From contig NZ_LR590470.1 of assembly GCF_901472535.1 (NCBI RefSeq), forward strand, positions 1,674,001-1,738,000: 64,000 nt of DNA, written 5' to 3'. Position 1 is the stretch's first letter; each line of letters begins with the position of its first letter. A program made the position numbers and the translations under genes. The DNA comes from Sphingobacterium daejeonense. GTDB lineage: Bacteria; Bacteroidota; Bacteroidia; Sphingobacteriales; Sphingobacteriaceae. The notes beneath the pieces are model-generated. The model had not been told where the DNA came from and searched no databases. It was given only the letters and a program-made list of their open reading frames with translations. This document shows positions 6,960-14,461 of this stretch, in pieces.

Positions 6960-7813
6960 TATGCAGCTCCTTTCTTACGTTTATAAGCCAATACAAGACG
7001 TTTAACCCTTCTGATATCCCTTTCGCTATCATTTACTATTCTAATGGCTTCAAGCTCATCATTTACACCGTTCATCATGGCTATTCGCTTTAGTTCCTCA
7101 TCAGTATTGTGAGGCAACTCAATGAACTTCCTGCCTATACGGCTTAATATCTCCTTAAATCCCTTCTTATTGATTGCAACACCCTTTTGTATTCTCTTTT
7201 TAAGGTGATCCGTTGCCTGAAGAACCAATCCACATTTACCCTCAGTTTCATTGTAGATTGTAATGAAGAAGTAAAGAACCTGATCACTGATCTTATCCGC
7301 TTCATCCAATATGATTAGAGGTGATTCAGCCCTCAATATGGCTTCTAGTACCACGGTCATCATTTCATAGACCGTATATCCTCCGCTATCTTTACCCATA
7401 GCCTGTAGCAATTCGCTCAAAAAGGTTTTGCGATTCAAATGCTCTTTACATTTTAGGATATACACGTTTTCATTGTTGGAAAAAATCTTTGCTGGCTCTG
7501 TCTTTCCGCTTCCTTCAGGAGCGACAATACAGAAAACCTCACTGAAACGCTTAGCGTCCATATACAGCTGGTGCATCATGCTCATACGTCTTGTATCGGT
7601 CAATACTTTCCACTCGTTGCCGTTCGTGGAAACTTGTTTCTGAATGCTTATCCACATACTATCACCTATGTTATCCCACTTTCCAGCAAGAATATTGGAG
7701 ATAGTAGCATTACTTACATTCGTCAATTGCTTAGATGCAGCGTTTTGACTTCCGACTTTCTGTACAAATTGGTACAAGTCGTTTTTAATTTGTTCTTTTG
7801 TGGTTGTATTCAT
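6959..7813 (-). CDS. MuB-like transposition target ATPase
   Basis: This 284-residue protein has an N-terminal helix-turn-helix (about residues 12-50, with ASKQLTNVSNATISNILAG) and an AAA+ domain with Walker A APEGSGKTE near 98-106 and Walker B PLIILDEAD near 165-173. This matches Mu B, which binds DNA as ATP-dependent filaments, delivers target DNA to the transposase and gives target immunity. The ATG at 7813 is preferred over a start 27 bp upstream because it begins at the HTH and lies 4 bp after a perfect leader motif. The transposase gene lies 60 bp upstream. Confidence 0.88.
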   Translation of the reverse strand: MNTTTKEQIKNDLYQFVQKVGSQNAASKQLTNVSNATISNILAGKWDNIGDSMWISIQKQVSTNGNEWKVLTDTRRMSMMHQLYMDAKRFSEVFCIVAPEGSGKTEPAKIFSNNENVYILKCKEHLNRKTFLSELLQAMGKDSGGYTVYEMMTVVLEAILRAESPLIILDEADKISDQVLYFFITIYNETEGKCGLVLQATDHLKKRIQKGVAINKKGFKEILSRIGRKFIELPHNTDEELKRIAMMNGVNDELEAIRIVNDSERDIRRVKRLVLAYKRKKGAA

Positions 7814-7817
7814 TTTT

Positions 7818-7834
7818 ATTCGCTTTATTAATGT
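7818..7834 (-). promoter_or_regulatory. Repeated phage leader motif, copy 2
   Basis: The minus strand reads ACATTAATAAAGCGAAT, identical over 17 bases to the copy at 10210. It ends 4 bp before the ATG of the MuB-like gene. Confidence 0.65.
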
Positions 7835-7846
7835 GTACACTTTGCA

Positions 7847-7875
7847 CTCTCACGGTTGCAGCCGTGGGAGTTTTT
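7847..7875 (+). terminator. Hairpin with T-tract between transposase and MuB genes
   Basis: Arms 7847-7855 and 7862-7870 pair over 9 bp with one wobble (CTCTCACGG/CCGTGGGAG), followed by TTTTT on the plus strand. As a terminator it works best against antisense (plus-strand) transcription. On the minus strand it would be a hairpin without a T-tract in the A-B intergenic region. Confidence 0.55.
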
Positions 7876-9955
7876 ACATTAGATTATAAATGTCAAATCC
7901 TTCATCGTTATCCTCATCTTTCTGAGGTTCAACAGATACTTTAAATTCTTCTTTTGGCATTGGTAACGCTTCTTTTTTACCGTACAGCTGTTGCAGATAT
8001 CCAGCTTCAGCACCATTTTTCAAATCCTTTAAAAGGACACCAGCCTGAAGCAAGCTTTCAGGATTGATGTTTGAACCGTCTAAAGCTTTTAGCTTATCCT
8101 GAAGCACGGAGGTAAGGCGTGTTGATATTTCTTCCTTATTATCCCAATCCTGTTGTATCCGTTTTCTATCTCCTTCCTGATAATCAGCTATTGCAGATGG
8201 ACGTTCGTCATATTGTCCAGCGACAAACCGCAAACCGCTACCATCCGTGATCAATACTTCATTTAGGTTAGAAGGATCATAGAATACATCTACCTTTGCA
8301 CCGTTGTATTTCCATATCACTTCATTTGGAAGATCGAAACGTAATTTTTGCCCTGAAACAGTCCATTCAATACCTTTGGAAGATATCTTTAAAGGCTCAC
8401 CAGCACGTTTTTTACCAACAATGGAAAGCTTTGTAGCTGTATCAATATGATTTTTACGGCTCTTATCGCTATTTCTGAATGCTTCCAGCCATTCAGATTG
8501 ACGGCTGATTCCTGTTTTTGGATTAGCCTTTGTTCGCATCAAATTGATAAAGCCCTCGATGATAGTTGGCATTTCAGTTATTGAAGGATGGTTTTTGGCA
8601 TTTTGTGCAACAAATTCGGGGTTTAAGCTCTCTTTAGCCTTTACGTTATAACCAGCATAATTGTTGAATGGAAGTGCTTTTAATACCTGATGCCATTCTT
8701 TACCAAATGACCGCTCTATGTATTTACCCTGAGGTACTTTGTGGGCTTGTGGCGTGAATTTGCCCCCAACTTTGCGATAAAATTCACCAAGTTCATTTTT
8801 CATTTTCACATCCAGCCCCCAGCGGTCAGTTTGCAATTGGTGTGATAGGTAGTAACCGCCAGTTAACTCGTAAATATGATTTATGGCATTTCGGAATGCT
8901 TCATAAATCAGCTCATGCGTTGAGTTATCCCCATACGCATAGCCTAATATATAATCATTGAAGGTATCAATGACAACATATAATACAGGACGGTAATAGT
9001 GGTTTTTCTTTGTAGCACCAGCGTTGTCCTTATACTCTACAGTAAAGAAAAGGTCAAGGTTGTTATCATCACTGTTTAGCAATAGCAATGGAGCTGAAGC
9101 CCGTTTACGTTTGATTTCTTTGGTATATTGGTTATACGCTGCTTTAGCACCGTCACGTGTGGCTTTTATAATATGCTCATTTTGCCTACGTATATAGCCA
9201 ACAGCCCCAGCCGTAATGGTTTCTTTTCCATTGTCAACAGCATATTTATTATATGCAGCAGCTATAACAGTATCATCGTGCTTTCTTGGATCGCTTAGGA
9301 GTTTTAATAACAAAGCTTCACCTTCCTCATCCGTTTTCTTTGCGTTTGAGTTGCCGAAACGATGCTTTTCAATAAGCATTTCATATTTGTCACTTGCATC
9401 AACATAAGAGTTGAACTCCTTAAGCTTCTCCTTTAACCTTTTTGGATTGGCAGGAAGCGCAATCTTTTCTTTTACTACCAATTCACCTACAACATCCCAA
9501 AACTCCATTACAGATATATTTAAAGCTTGTTTTAAAGCCCTTTTATCTGTTGTGAATTTACCCAGCATATTAAGCCAGTTAACAGCTTTAGTATATCGGT
9601 CAACATAGTTTATTTGTGCTTTACCCATAGCATCTAAATCACTTGCAGGTAACTTAGTGCCATTAGGAAGAACATAATCAGTGTAGAATTTTTGCGCTTG
9701 GTAATCCCAATCTATTAAGTCTAATATTGGCTGTTTGGCTAAATAATCATAGGGATTGCCATAATGTTTTACTATGGCTTCTTTTCGGTTTGGTTTCAGG
9801 GATTCAAATTCAATAAACACTTTGCGACCATTACCACCAATACCGTGAACAACGATATTATTACGTTTCTTGTCGGATTTATATATTTCTATACCGAACA
9901 AGCTAACGTATTCGTCATATGTCAAACACAGGATATTATTGTTAATGTATTGCAT
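7874..9955 (-). CDS. MuA-like DDE transposase
   Basis: This 693-residue protein has a C-terminal half with the Mu transposase layout: a first Asp in NSDDNNLDLFF (about D296/297), a second in LQTDRWG (D377) and the Glu in KYIERSFG (E414). A beta-barrel domain (about 540-600) and a charged C-terminal tail follow. The N-terminal 280 residues carry helical end-binding domains. It would cleave the phage ends and join them to target DNA in replicative transposition, helped by the downstream MuB-like ATPase. The size is close to Mu A (663 residues). The frame is intact and the start is an ATG 6 bp after the upstream HTH gene. Confidence 0.9.
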   Translation of the reverse strand: MQYINNNILCLTYDEYVSLFGIEIYKSDKKRNNIVVHGIGGNGRKVFIEFESLKPNRKEAIVKHYGNPYDYLAKQPILDLIDWDYQAQKFYTDYVLPNGTKLPASDLDAMGKAQINYVDRYTKAVNWLNMLGKFTTDKRALKQALNISVMEFWDVVGELVVKEKIALPANPKRLKEKLKEFNSYVDASDKYEMLIEKHRFGNSNAKKTDEEGEALLLKLLSDPRKHDDTVIAAAYNKYAVDNGKETITAGAVGYIRRQNEHIIKATRDGAKAAYNQYTKEIKRKRASAPLLLLNSDDNNLDLFFTVEYKDNAGATKKNHYYRPVLYVVIDTFNDYILGYAYGDNSTHELIYEAFRNAINHIYELTGGYYLSHQLQTDRWGLDVKMKNELGEFYRKVGGKFTPQAHKVPQGKYIERSFGKEWHQVLKALPFNNYAGYNVKAKESLNPEFVAQNAKNHPSITEMPTIIEGFINLMRTKANPKTGISRQSEWLEAFRNSDKSRKNHIDTATKLSIVGKKRAGEPLKISSKGIEWTVSGQKLRFDLPNEVIWKYNGAKVDVFYDPSNLNEVLITDGSGLRFVAGQYDERPSAIADYQEGDRKRIQQDWDNKEEISTRLTSVLQDKLKALDGSNINPESLLQAGVLLKDLKNGAEAGYLQQLYGKKEALPMPKEEFKVSVEPQKDEDNDEGFDIYNLM

Positions 9956-9961
9956 AATTGA

Positions 9962-10207
9962 TTACTTGGTAGATTGGACTACCTTTTGAACTTCTTTCAC
10001 TCCCATATCAACAGCTTGTATTAAAAGCTGATCTACTAAAACCACCTGCTGGCAGGTCTTACCCCTGCCACTTTTCCCTATTACTCCAGTGCGAACCTTT
10101 TTAACTGTCGATTCCGAACACCCCACTATACGTGCAGTGACAACCGCTGGAATAATGATTCCATCCGAAATCGCAGAAAATTGGCACAACTCGTTTTTGT
10201 TTTTCAT
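9962..10207 (-). CDS. Small HTH regulator, first gene of the early operon (Ner-like position)
   Basis: This 81-residue basic protein has a helix-turn-helix-like segment, VTARIVGCSESTVKKVRTG (about residues 23-41). It is the promoter-proximal gene of the leftward early operon and lies opposite the repressor, the same place as ner in Mu, which dampens early and repressor transcription. Homology to Ner itself is not evident. The ATG at 10207 lies 2 bp after a perfect copy of the repeated leader motif. The transposase gene starts 6 bp after its stop. Confidence 0.6.
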   Translation of the reverse strand: MKNKNELCQFSAISDGIIIPAVVTARIVGCSESTVKKVRTGVIGKSGRGKTCQQVVLVDQLLIQAVDMGVKEVQKVVQSTK

Positions 10208-10209
10208 AT

Positions 10210-10226
10210 ATTCGCTTTATTAATGT
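10210..10226 (-). promoter_or_regulatory. Repeated phage leader motif, copy 1
   Basis: The minus strand reads ACATTAATAAAGCGAAT. It lies between the early promoter/operator region and the ATG at 10207, and is identical to the copy at 7818. Confidence 0.65.
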
Positions 10227-10242
10227 TCCTTTGCGTTCACAA

Positions 10243-10266
10243 TTATACAGACAATATTCTGTATAA
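10243..10266. promoter_or_regulatory. Palindromic operator between repressor and early operon
   Basis: TTATACAGA and TCTGTATAA form a perfect 9-bp inverted repeat with a 6-bp spacer. On the minus strand it overlaps a plausible early promoter: a TTTTTG about 20 bp upstream of TATAATTG. It is the only such palindrome I see between the divergent genes and is the obvious site for the HTH/S24 repressor. Binding is inferred. Confidence 0.7.
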
Positions 10267-10276
10267 ACAAAAATAA

Positions 10277-11198
10277 TTGAGACTTTTTTCTGTGGAAAAT
10301 AAAACTGTAAATAGAATCAAACATTACCTTGATAGTAAGTCAATCAGCTTAAATGCATTTGATAAGGCTATTGGTGTGGGTAATGGCTATTTCGGTAAAC
10401 AAATAAAGAGACAGGCTTCTGTAGGAAGCGATATATTAGAGAAAATTGTCTGTGTTTACCCTGATATTAATCCTGTATGGTTGCTAACAGGAGAGGGGCA
10501 AATGTTACTCAGCCCTGAAGCTGATGGAACAAAAATTGTAAATACCCCTAATGCTCGCAATCAAAATACTATACTTTCAAATGAAAATATTACAAGTATT
10601 GCCCCCCCAACTAACGATAAAAACGCCCCCCCAAATGCCCCTGCAACTACTACTTTAGGACTACCAAAGGTTATAACAGTAGCCGAAAATGATAGAGAGG
10701 TTATAAGCTTAGTTAGTGCCAAATCTGCTGCTGGTTATCTAAATGGTTATGCTGATCCTGAATACATAGAACAGCTACCAACGCTTAGGATTCCAAACAT
10801 TGGACATGGTACATTTAGGGCTTTTGAGATTAAAGGACAATCAATGTCACCCCACACTTCACAATAGCAGTCTTGGTATAGGTCAATGGATAGAAAGCTT
10901 TGAAGATATCCGTGACAGGCGTATTTACACGATTGTAACGAGGTCTGAAGGAATTGTGACCAAACGTGTTTTAAATAGGATTGACGATACAGGAAGGCTT
11001 ATTTTGATAAGTGACAACCAAAATAAACGTGAATATCCTAACATCCTTCTTGATCCTGAAGAAGTATTGGAAATGTGGTATCTGAGAGCTAACCTAGCGT
11101 TTGAGTTCCCTGAACCTGATGCCATTTATAATAGGGTGAATGACCTAGAAGCAAAGGTCACTGTAATAATGGATCAGCTTCAACACCGTTTAAAATAG
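10277..11198 (+). CDS. Phage repressor, HTH plus S24 peptidase (one frameshift)
   Basis: An N-terminal helix-turn-helix (KHYLDSKSISLNAFDKAIGV, about residues 12-60) is joined by a Pro/Asn-rich linker to an LexA/CI-type S24 domain with the Ser motif GQSMSP and, after the shift, a Lys in the strand GIVTKRVL. Such repressors keep the lysogen silent and self-cleave after DNA damage. The two parts lie in different frames; removing one C from the CCCC at 10850-10853 gives SMSPTLHNSS and one continuous protein of about 300 residues. No ATG exists: TTG 10277 follows a stop directly and GTG 10292 is the alternative. It is divergent from the early operon across the palindromic operator. Confidence 0.8.
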
Positions 11199-11270
11199 AA
11201 GCGGATTTGAACGGTTATCGAACTTATTTTAATAACCATTTAAAAACGCTTTAAAAAAATTATAGTAAAA

Positions 11271-11397
11271 TTGCACTAAATTATAGAGGATTGCACAAGT
11301 GGTTTTTTATCCTCTTTGACTAAAAACCGCCCTAACACTATCAAAAAACACATTTTTTGCACTTTTTTATATTATTGAATTGGTACAAGTGGTTTTA
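11271..11397. repeat. Prophage end with repeated transposase-type sites
   Basis: ACAAGTGGTTTT occurs at 11295-11306 and at 11385-11396, exactly 90 bp apart. TTGCAC occurs at 11271, 11291 and 11357. Repeated sites at a phage terminus are where a MuA-type transposase assembles. Right after the outer copy comes a run of six C and then sigma-factor coding sequence. The precise terminal base is uncertain. Confidence 0.55.
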
Positions 11398-11729
11398 CCC
11401 CCCTTAATATTTTCATCATTTGACTCTAAATCAGATAATAATTCCTCATTATGTTGAAAACGCACTCTACTAGATTTCAAATGGTCCAAACATAAATTTC
11501 TTACAACAAGATAAAGAAATGATTTAATGCTTTCTGAGGCTTGGAAATTTTCTTTTTTCTCCCAAAGTTTAACAAATGCGTCCGAAACCATTTCTCGTGC
11601 AATATCCTGGTTTTTAATGATTTTATAGGCATAGAAGTGCAGAGCATGGCTGTATTGATCCATGAAGAAACATAAAGCTGATTCTTTACCTTCTTGTAAA
11701 CTGATGACTTCCCTGTCAAAATCCATCAT
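11398..11729 (-). pseudogene. ECF sigma factor gene disrupted by the prophage
   Basis: The reading frame encodes sigma-70 region 2 of a SigE/FecI-type ECF factor: YSHALHFYAYKIIKNQDIAR, SDAFVKLWEKKENF and FLYLVVRNLCLDHLKSS. The host-like sequence stops near codon 110, before region 4, which should bind the -35 element. The frame then runs into the prophage end and hits a stop at 11367. A normal member has about 180-200 residues, so the gene appears split by the insertion, with the missing half expected at the far end of the prophage. Its partner could be the FecR at 18143-19315, or a locus to the left of the prophage. Confidence 0.75.
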
Positions 11730-11836
11730 GTGAGTGCCTAATAGGTTATAAAAATGGTTAACATAAATTTAATGTTAATTAGACAAATAAAGAAAGATTT
11801 TATGCATTTTTTGACCATAAAATTGATTAAACGTAA

Positions 11837-11867
11837 AAAGTCAGAGATTACTCCCTGACTTTCTGTT
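11837..11867 (-). terminator. Terminator after the SusCD-locus lipoprotein
   Basis: AAAGTCAG (11837-11844) pairs with CTGACTTT (11855-11862). On the minus strand the hairpin is followed by T-rich sequence, and it lies about 45 bp after the lipoprotein stop. Confidence 0.6.
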
Positions 11868-11904
11868 TTTAATATTAATCCGTATTCTCCTTATGGAAAT
11901 AGAA

Positions 11905-12738
11905 TTATTTTGCTTTAAAATTCCAAAACCATGCAGTACCCCAAGCGCCAACACCAGGTTCAGGATAACTTAATACAATTTCATTATCATTTATAATTAA
12001 AATATCGTATTCATAGACCGGAGCCCCACCTTCATTTGGAGACTTTCCACAGAGTACGGTAACTCCTTTTGTTGTAAGTTTACCTTTTGCCCAAACGGTT
12101 CCATTTTCCAAAGTGATCTTTTTGGTCATATCAAACGAGAAGCTGCCAGTTTCAGTCTTTCCATCAGACATGACTTTGCTGAGTTTTGCTCCTCGAAGTG
12201 AAAATATCATTTTTGCTCCTGTTCCTTCTCCTGGAGCTTGACCATTAATATCAGACTCTTTTAATGTCCACCATGCTGGACCATCGTTTCCCATATAACC
12301 GCCATTTCCCCACACTGCTGGTTTGGTAGTGTCCCAAACCCACTCTTTATCTTTACCGCCTGTTAGCATTCCCCATTCCAATGGAACAGGAAAGGTCAAT
12401 TCATCAACATTCACCATTAAGGATTTATTGATTTTTGTGCCATCGGCATTTAAACCAGTGAAAATAATCTCATTTTCCCCTTTGGCAACTAATAGGACTG
12501 TATCTGTCTTCTTTTGTGTCAATCCAGTACCATAATCCCATGTTGAAAGAACTGGACTATTGTTGTTTACTATCACTTTATTGCTATTTTTCCCATTGAC
12601 TACAAGTAGGGTAGCAGAGATATCCAATTGATCAGCAGTAATCGCTGACCCTAATTCCATCCGGTCTTCAATCGGTTCACAAGATTGTAGAATAAGAATG
12701 GATATGGAAAATATGATGATATAAATTAAATTTCTCAT
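11905..12738 (-). CDS. Surface lipoprotein of the SusCD locus
   Basis: This 277-residue protein starts at ATG 12738 (the frame is open 24 bp further). It has a lipoprotein signal with the lipobox LQSC near residue 20, then EPIED, an acidic stretch typical of surface-exported Bacteroidota lipoproteins. The body is beta-rich with many Trp and Gly (WVWDTTKPAVWGNGGYMGND, AWGTAWFWNF), suggesting a glycan-binding fold like SusE/SusF-type accessory proteins. It follows susD by 17 bp and is the last gene before a terminator. Substrate is unknown. Confidence 0.6.
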   Translation of the reverse strand: MRNLIYIIIFSISILILQSCEPIEDRMELGSAITADQLDISATLLVVNGKNSNKVIVNNNSPVLSTWDYGTGLTQKKTDTVLLVAKGENEIIFTGLNADGTKINKSLMVNVDELTFPVPLEWGMLTGGKDKEWVWDTTKPAVWGNGGYMGNDGPAWWTLKESDINGQAPGEGTGAKMIFSLRGAKLSKVMSDGKTETGSFSFDMTKKITLENGTVWAKGKLTTKGVTVLCGKSPNEGGAPVYEYDILIINDNEIVLSYPEPGVGAWGTAWFWNFKAK

Positions 12739-12755
12739 AAATGTTATTTTTAAAA

Positions 12756-14454
12756 TTACCAACCTGGAAATTCATTGCTAGGGTCACCCCAACCTTTATT
12801 TTGGATCAAAACCCCTTCAGACAAAGCTATTTGAGAACTCGGAATTGGCCAAAAACCTCCTGTAGCATCAAATCTAGCTTTGTAACCACCACCAAAACCT
12901 CTCATTTTGGTGTCAATTCCTTTGTTTTTAATGTCTACACCTTCTTGATTAGCTAAGGCTGCCCCAGCATCTTGCCATCTCATTAAGTCAAAATAGCGCA
13001 ATCCTTCAAACGCCAATTCCCAACGACGCTCCTTTTTTAAAGCTGCCAAAGAATAACTGATAGCAGGTAGCTTTGCCCTTGCTCGAACTCTATTAAGATT
13101 GGTTGCGGTTTCACTTAATTCTGAATGCATCAATAAAACATCAGCAAAACGAATTAATACTAAATCTTGAGTATGTCCGAGTTGCATATCAGCTTGTGCT
13201 GCATTTGCTAGGATGGCATAGGATGGTAATAATGCTTTTGTTTCTGGATCATAAGCTGTAATGGAAATGTACTTCTTCTGCCAAAAACCCGTTTCTTCCA
13301 TTTGGTTGTCTGCACCAAAAAATATAAGATTCTACATCCGTAGCAACGTTTATAATAGAGCCAGTCCTTCGTATATCATTCGGCTCGGCCTGTCTCCATT
13401 CATTCCATAAATTAGTATTAACTGGACCAGCACCCCAGCCTTGGCCAAATGGAAATGTTCCAGCTAAACCATTGTTTGACCTTAATCCAAAATGTAAATT
13501 ATACTGATTGGTGTAACCCAACATATAGGTATCACCCCAATCGGCAAGCGTACCAAATTTCACAGCAAACACTGCTTCTTTATTTCCCTCACCTTCGTAA
13601 TTCAGGTTGTTGTCCTTAGCATATTTATAGTCAGCCTTGGTGAATTCATTCGAATATGGCCAAAGGTTTCGAAAGTCACTAGCTAAATCGTGACCGCTGT
13701 TTTTTATGCAATCGTCCAACCATTGAACTACTTGTGCTTTCGACACTGTTCCTCCAGAAGCTAAAGGGAGATCTGCTTTTTTATAATACCCGGTATAGAA
13801 TAAAAACACCCTAGCCATCAATGCTTCAGCAGCCCATTTAGTTGCGTGACCAGATGCGACTGTACTATATGGGGTGGATGGCATTAAAGAAATAGCATTT
13901 TTTAAATCTTCTGCTATTTGGGCGTAGGTTTCATCTGCAGGGTTTTTTGGGATATTTGTGACCTCAGTACTTAAAACCAACGGTACTTCACCAAACATTT
14001 GAGATAATTCAAAATAGTATAATGCTCTTAAGAAATACACTTCACCCAAAACTTGGTTCTTTTGAGCTTCATTTGTCCAACCTTGAACTTGGTCTAATGT
14101 TTCAATTGCAGTATTTGCTCTGAAAATCCCTTGATAGCGGGCAGTCCAAAATGTTAAAAACCTATCCGGTTGAGTGTTCATTAAATGATCTAATCCTTGC
14201 ATATCCTTATCATTTTCACCACCACCTCCAAAACGATCATCAGAAGCTAATTCAGCCATATAAAAATGGGTGTTCTGCACGTTGGATATGGCTGCGCTCA
14301 AACTGGAATAAATGCCTGTAAGCATAGAATTTGCATCCGCAACATTTACCGGGAAATTCCCCGTATTCTTCTTGTCGAAACTTTCGGTGTCTAGAAACTT
14401 TTCACATGAACTAAACAATCCTACAGTTATTAATAATATTATCGCCTTTTTCAT
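12756..14454 (-). CDS. SusD/RagB family outer-membrane lipoprotein (one frameshift)
   Basis: The protein (about 565 residues after repair) begins with a lipoprotein signal ending SSCEKFLDTES, the hallmark SusD start. It has the N-terminal TPR-like region (NAMLTGIYSSL..., VLGEVYFLRALYYFELSQMF) and the C-terminal conserved block RRWELAFEGLRYFDLMRW. SusD caps the SusC channel and binds the incoming nutrient. The frame breaks at the A6 run 13317-13322; removing one base joins ESYIF to GADNQMEETGFW without loss. It starts 7 bp after susC and forms one operon with it. Confidence 0.9.
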
Positions 14455-14461
14455 GAGTCAA

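Larger units (their letters stand above)
1..11397. mobile_element. Mu-like transposable prophage, one end and early region
   Basis: A block of phage genes ends at the repressor-proximal terminus near 11,397; the other terminus lies left of the window. The identity rests on a MuA-like DDE transposase next to a MuB-like AAA ATPase, a divergent HTH/S24 repressor, a DUF3164 protein, a GemA-like protein and gpG-like virion genes. Early genes read leftward from 10,207 to 816 and late genes read rightward to 819, so the two blocks converge. The junction with host DNA is inferred from a truncated ECF sigma factor gene. The exact end and the target duplication cannot be checked because the other end is outside the window. 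Confidence 0.88.
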
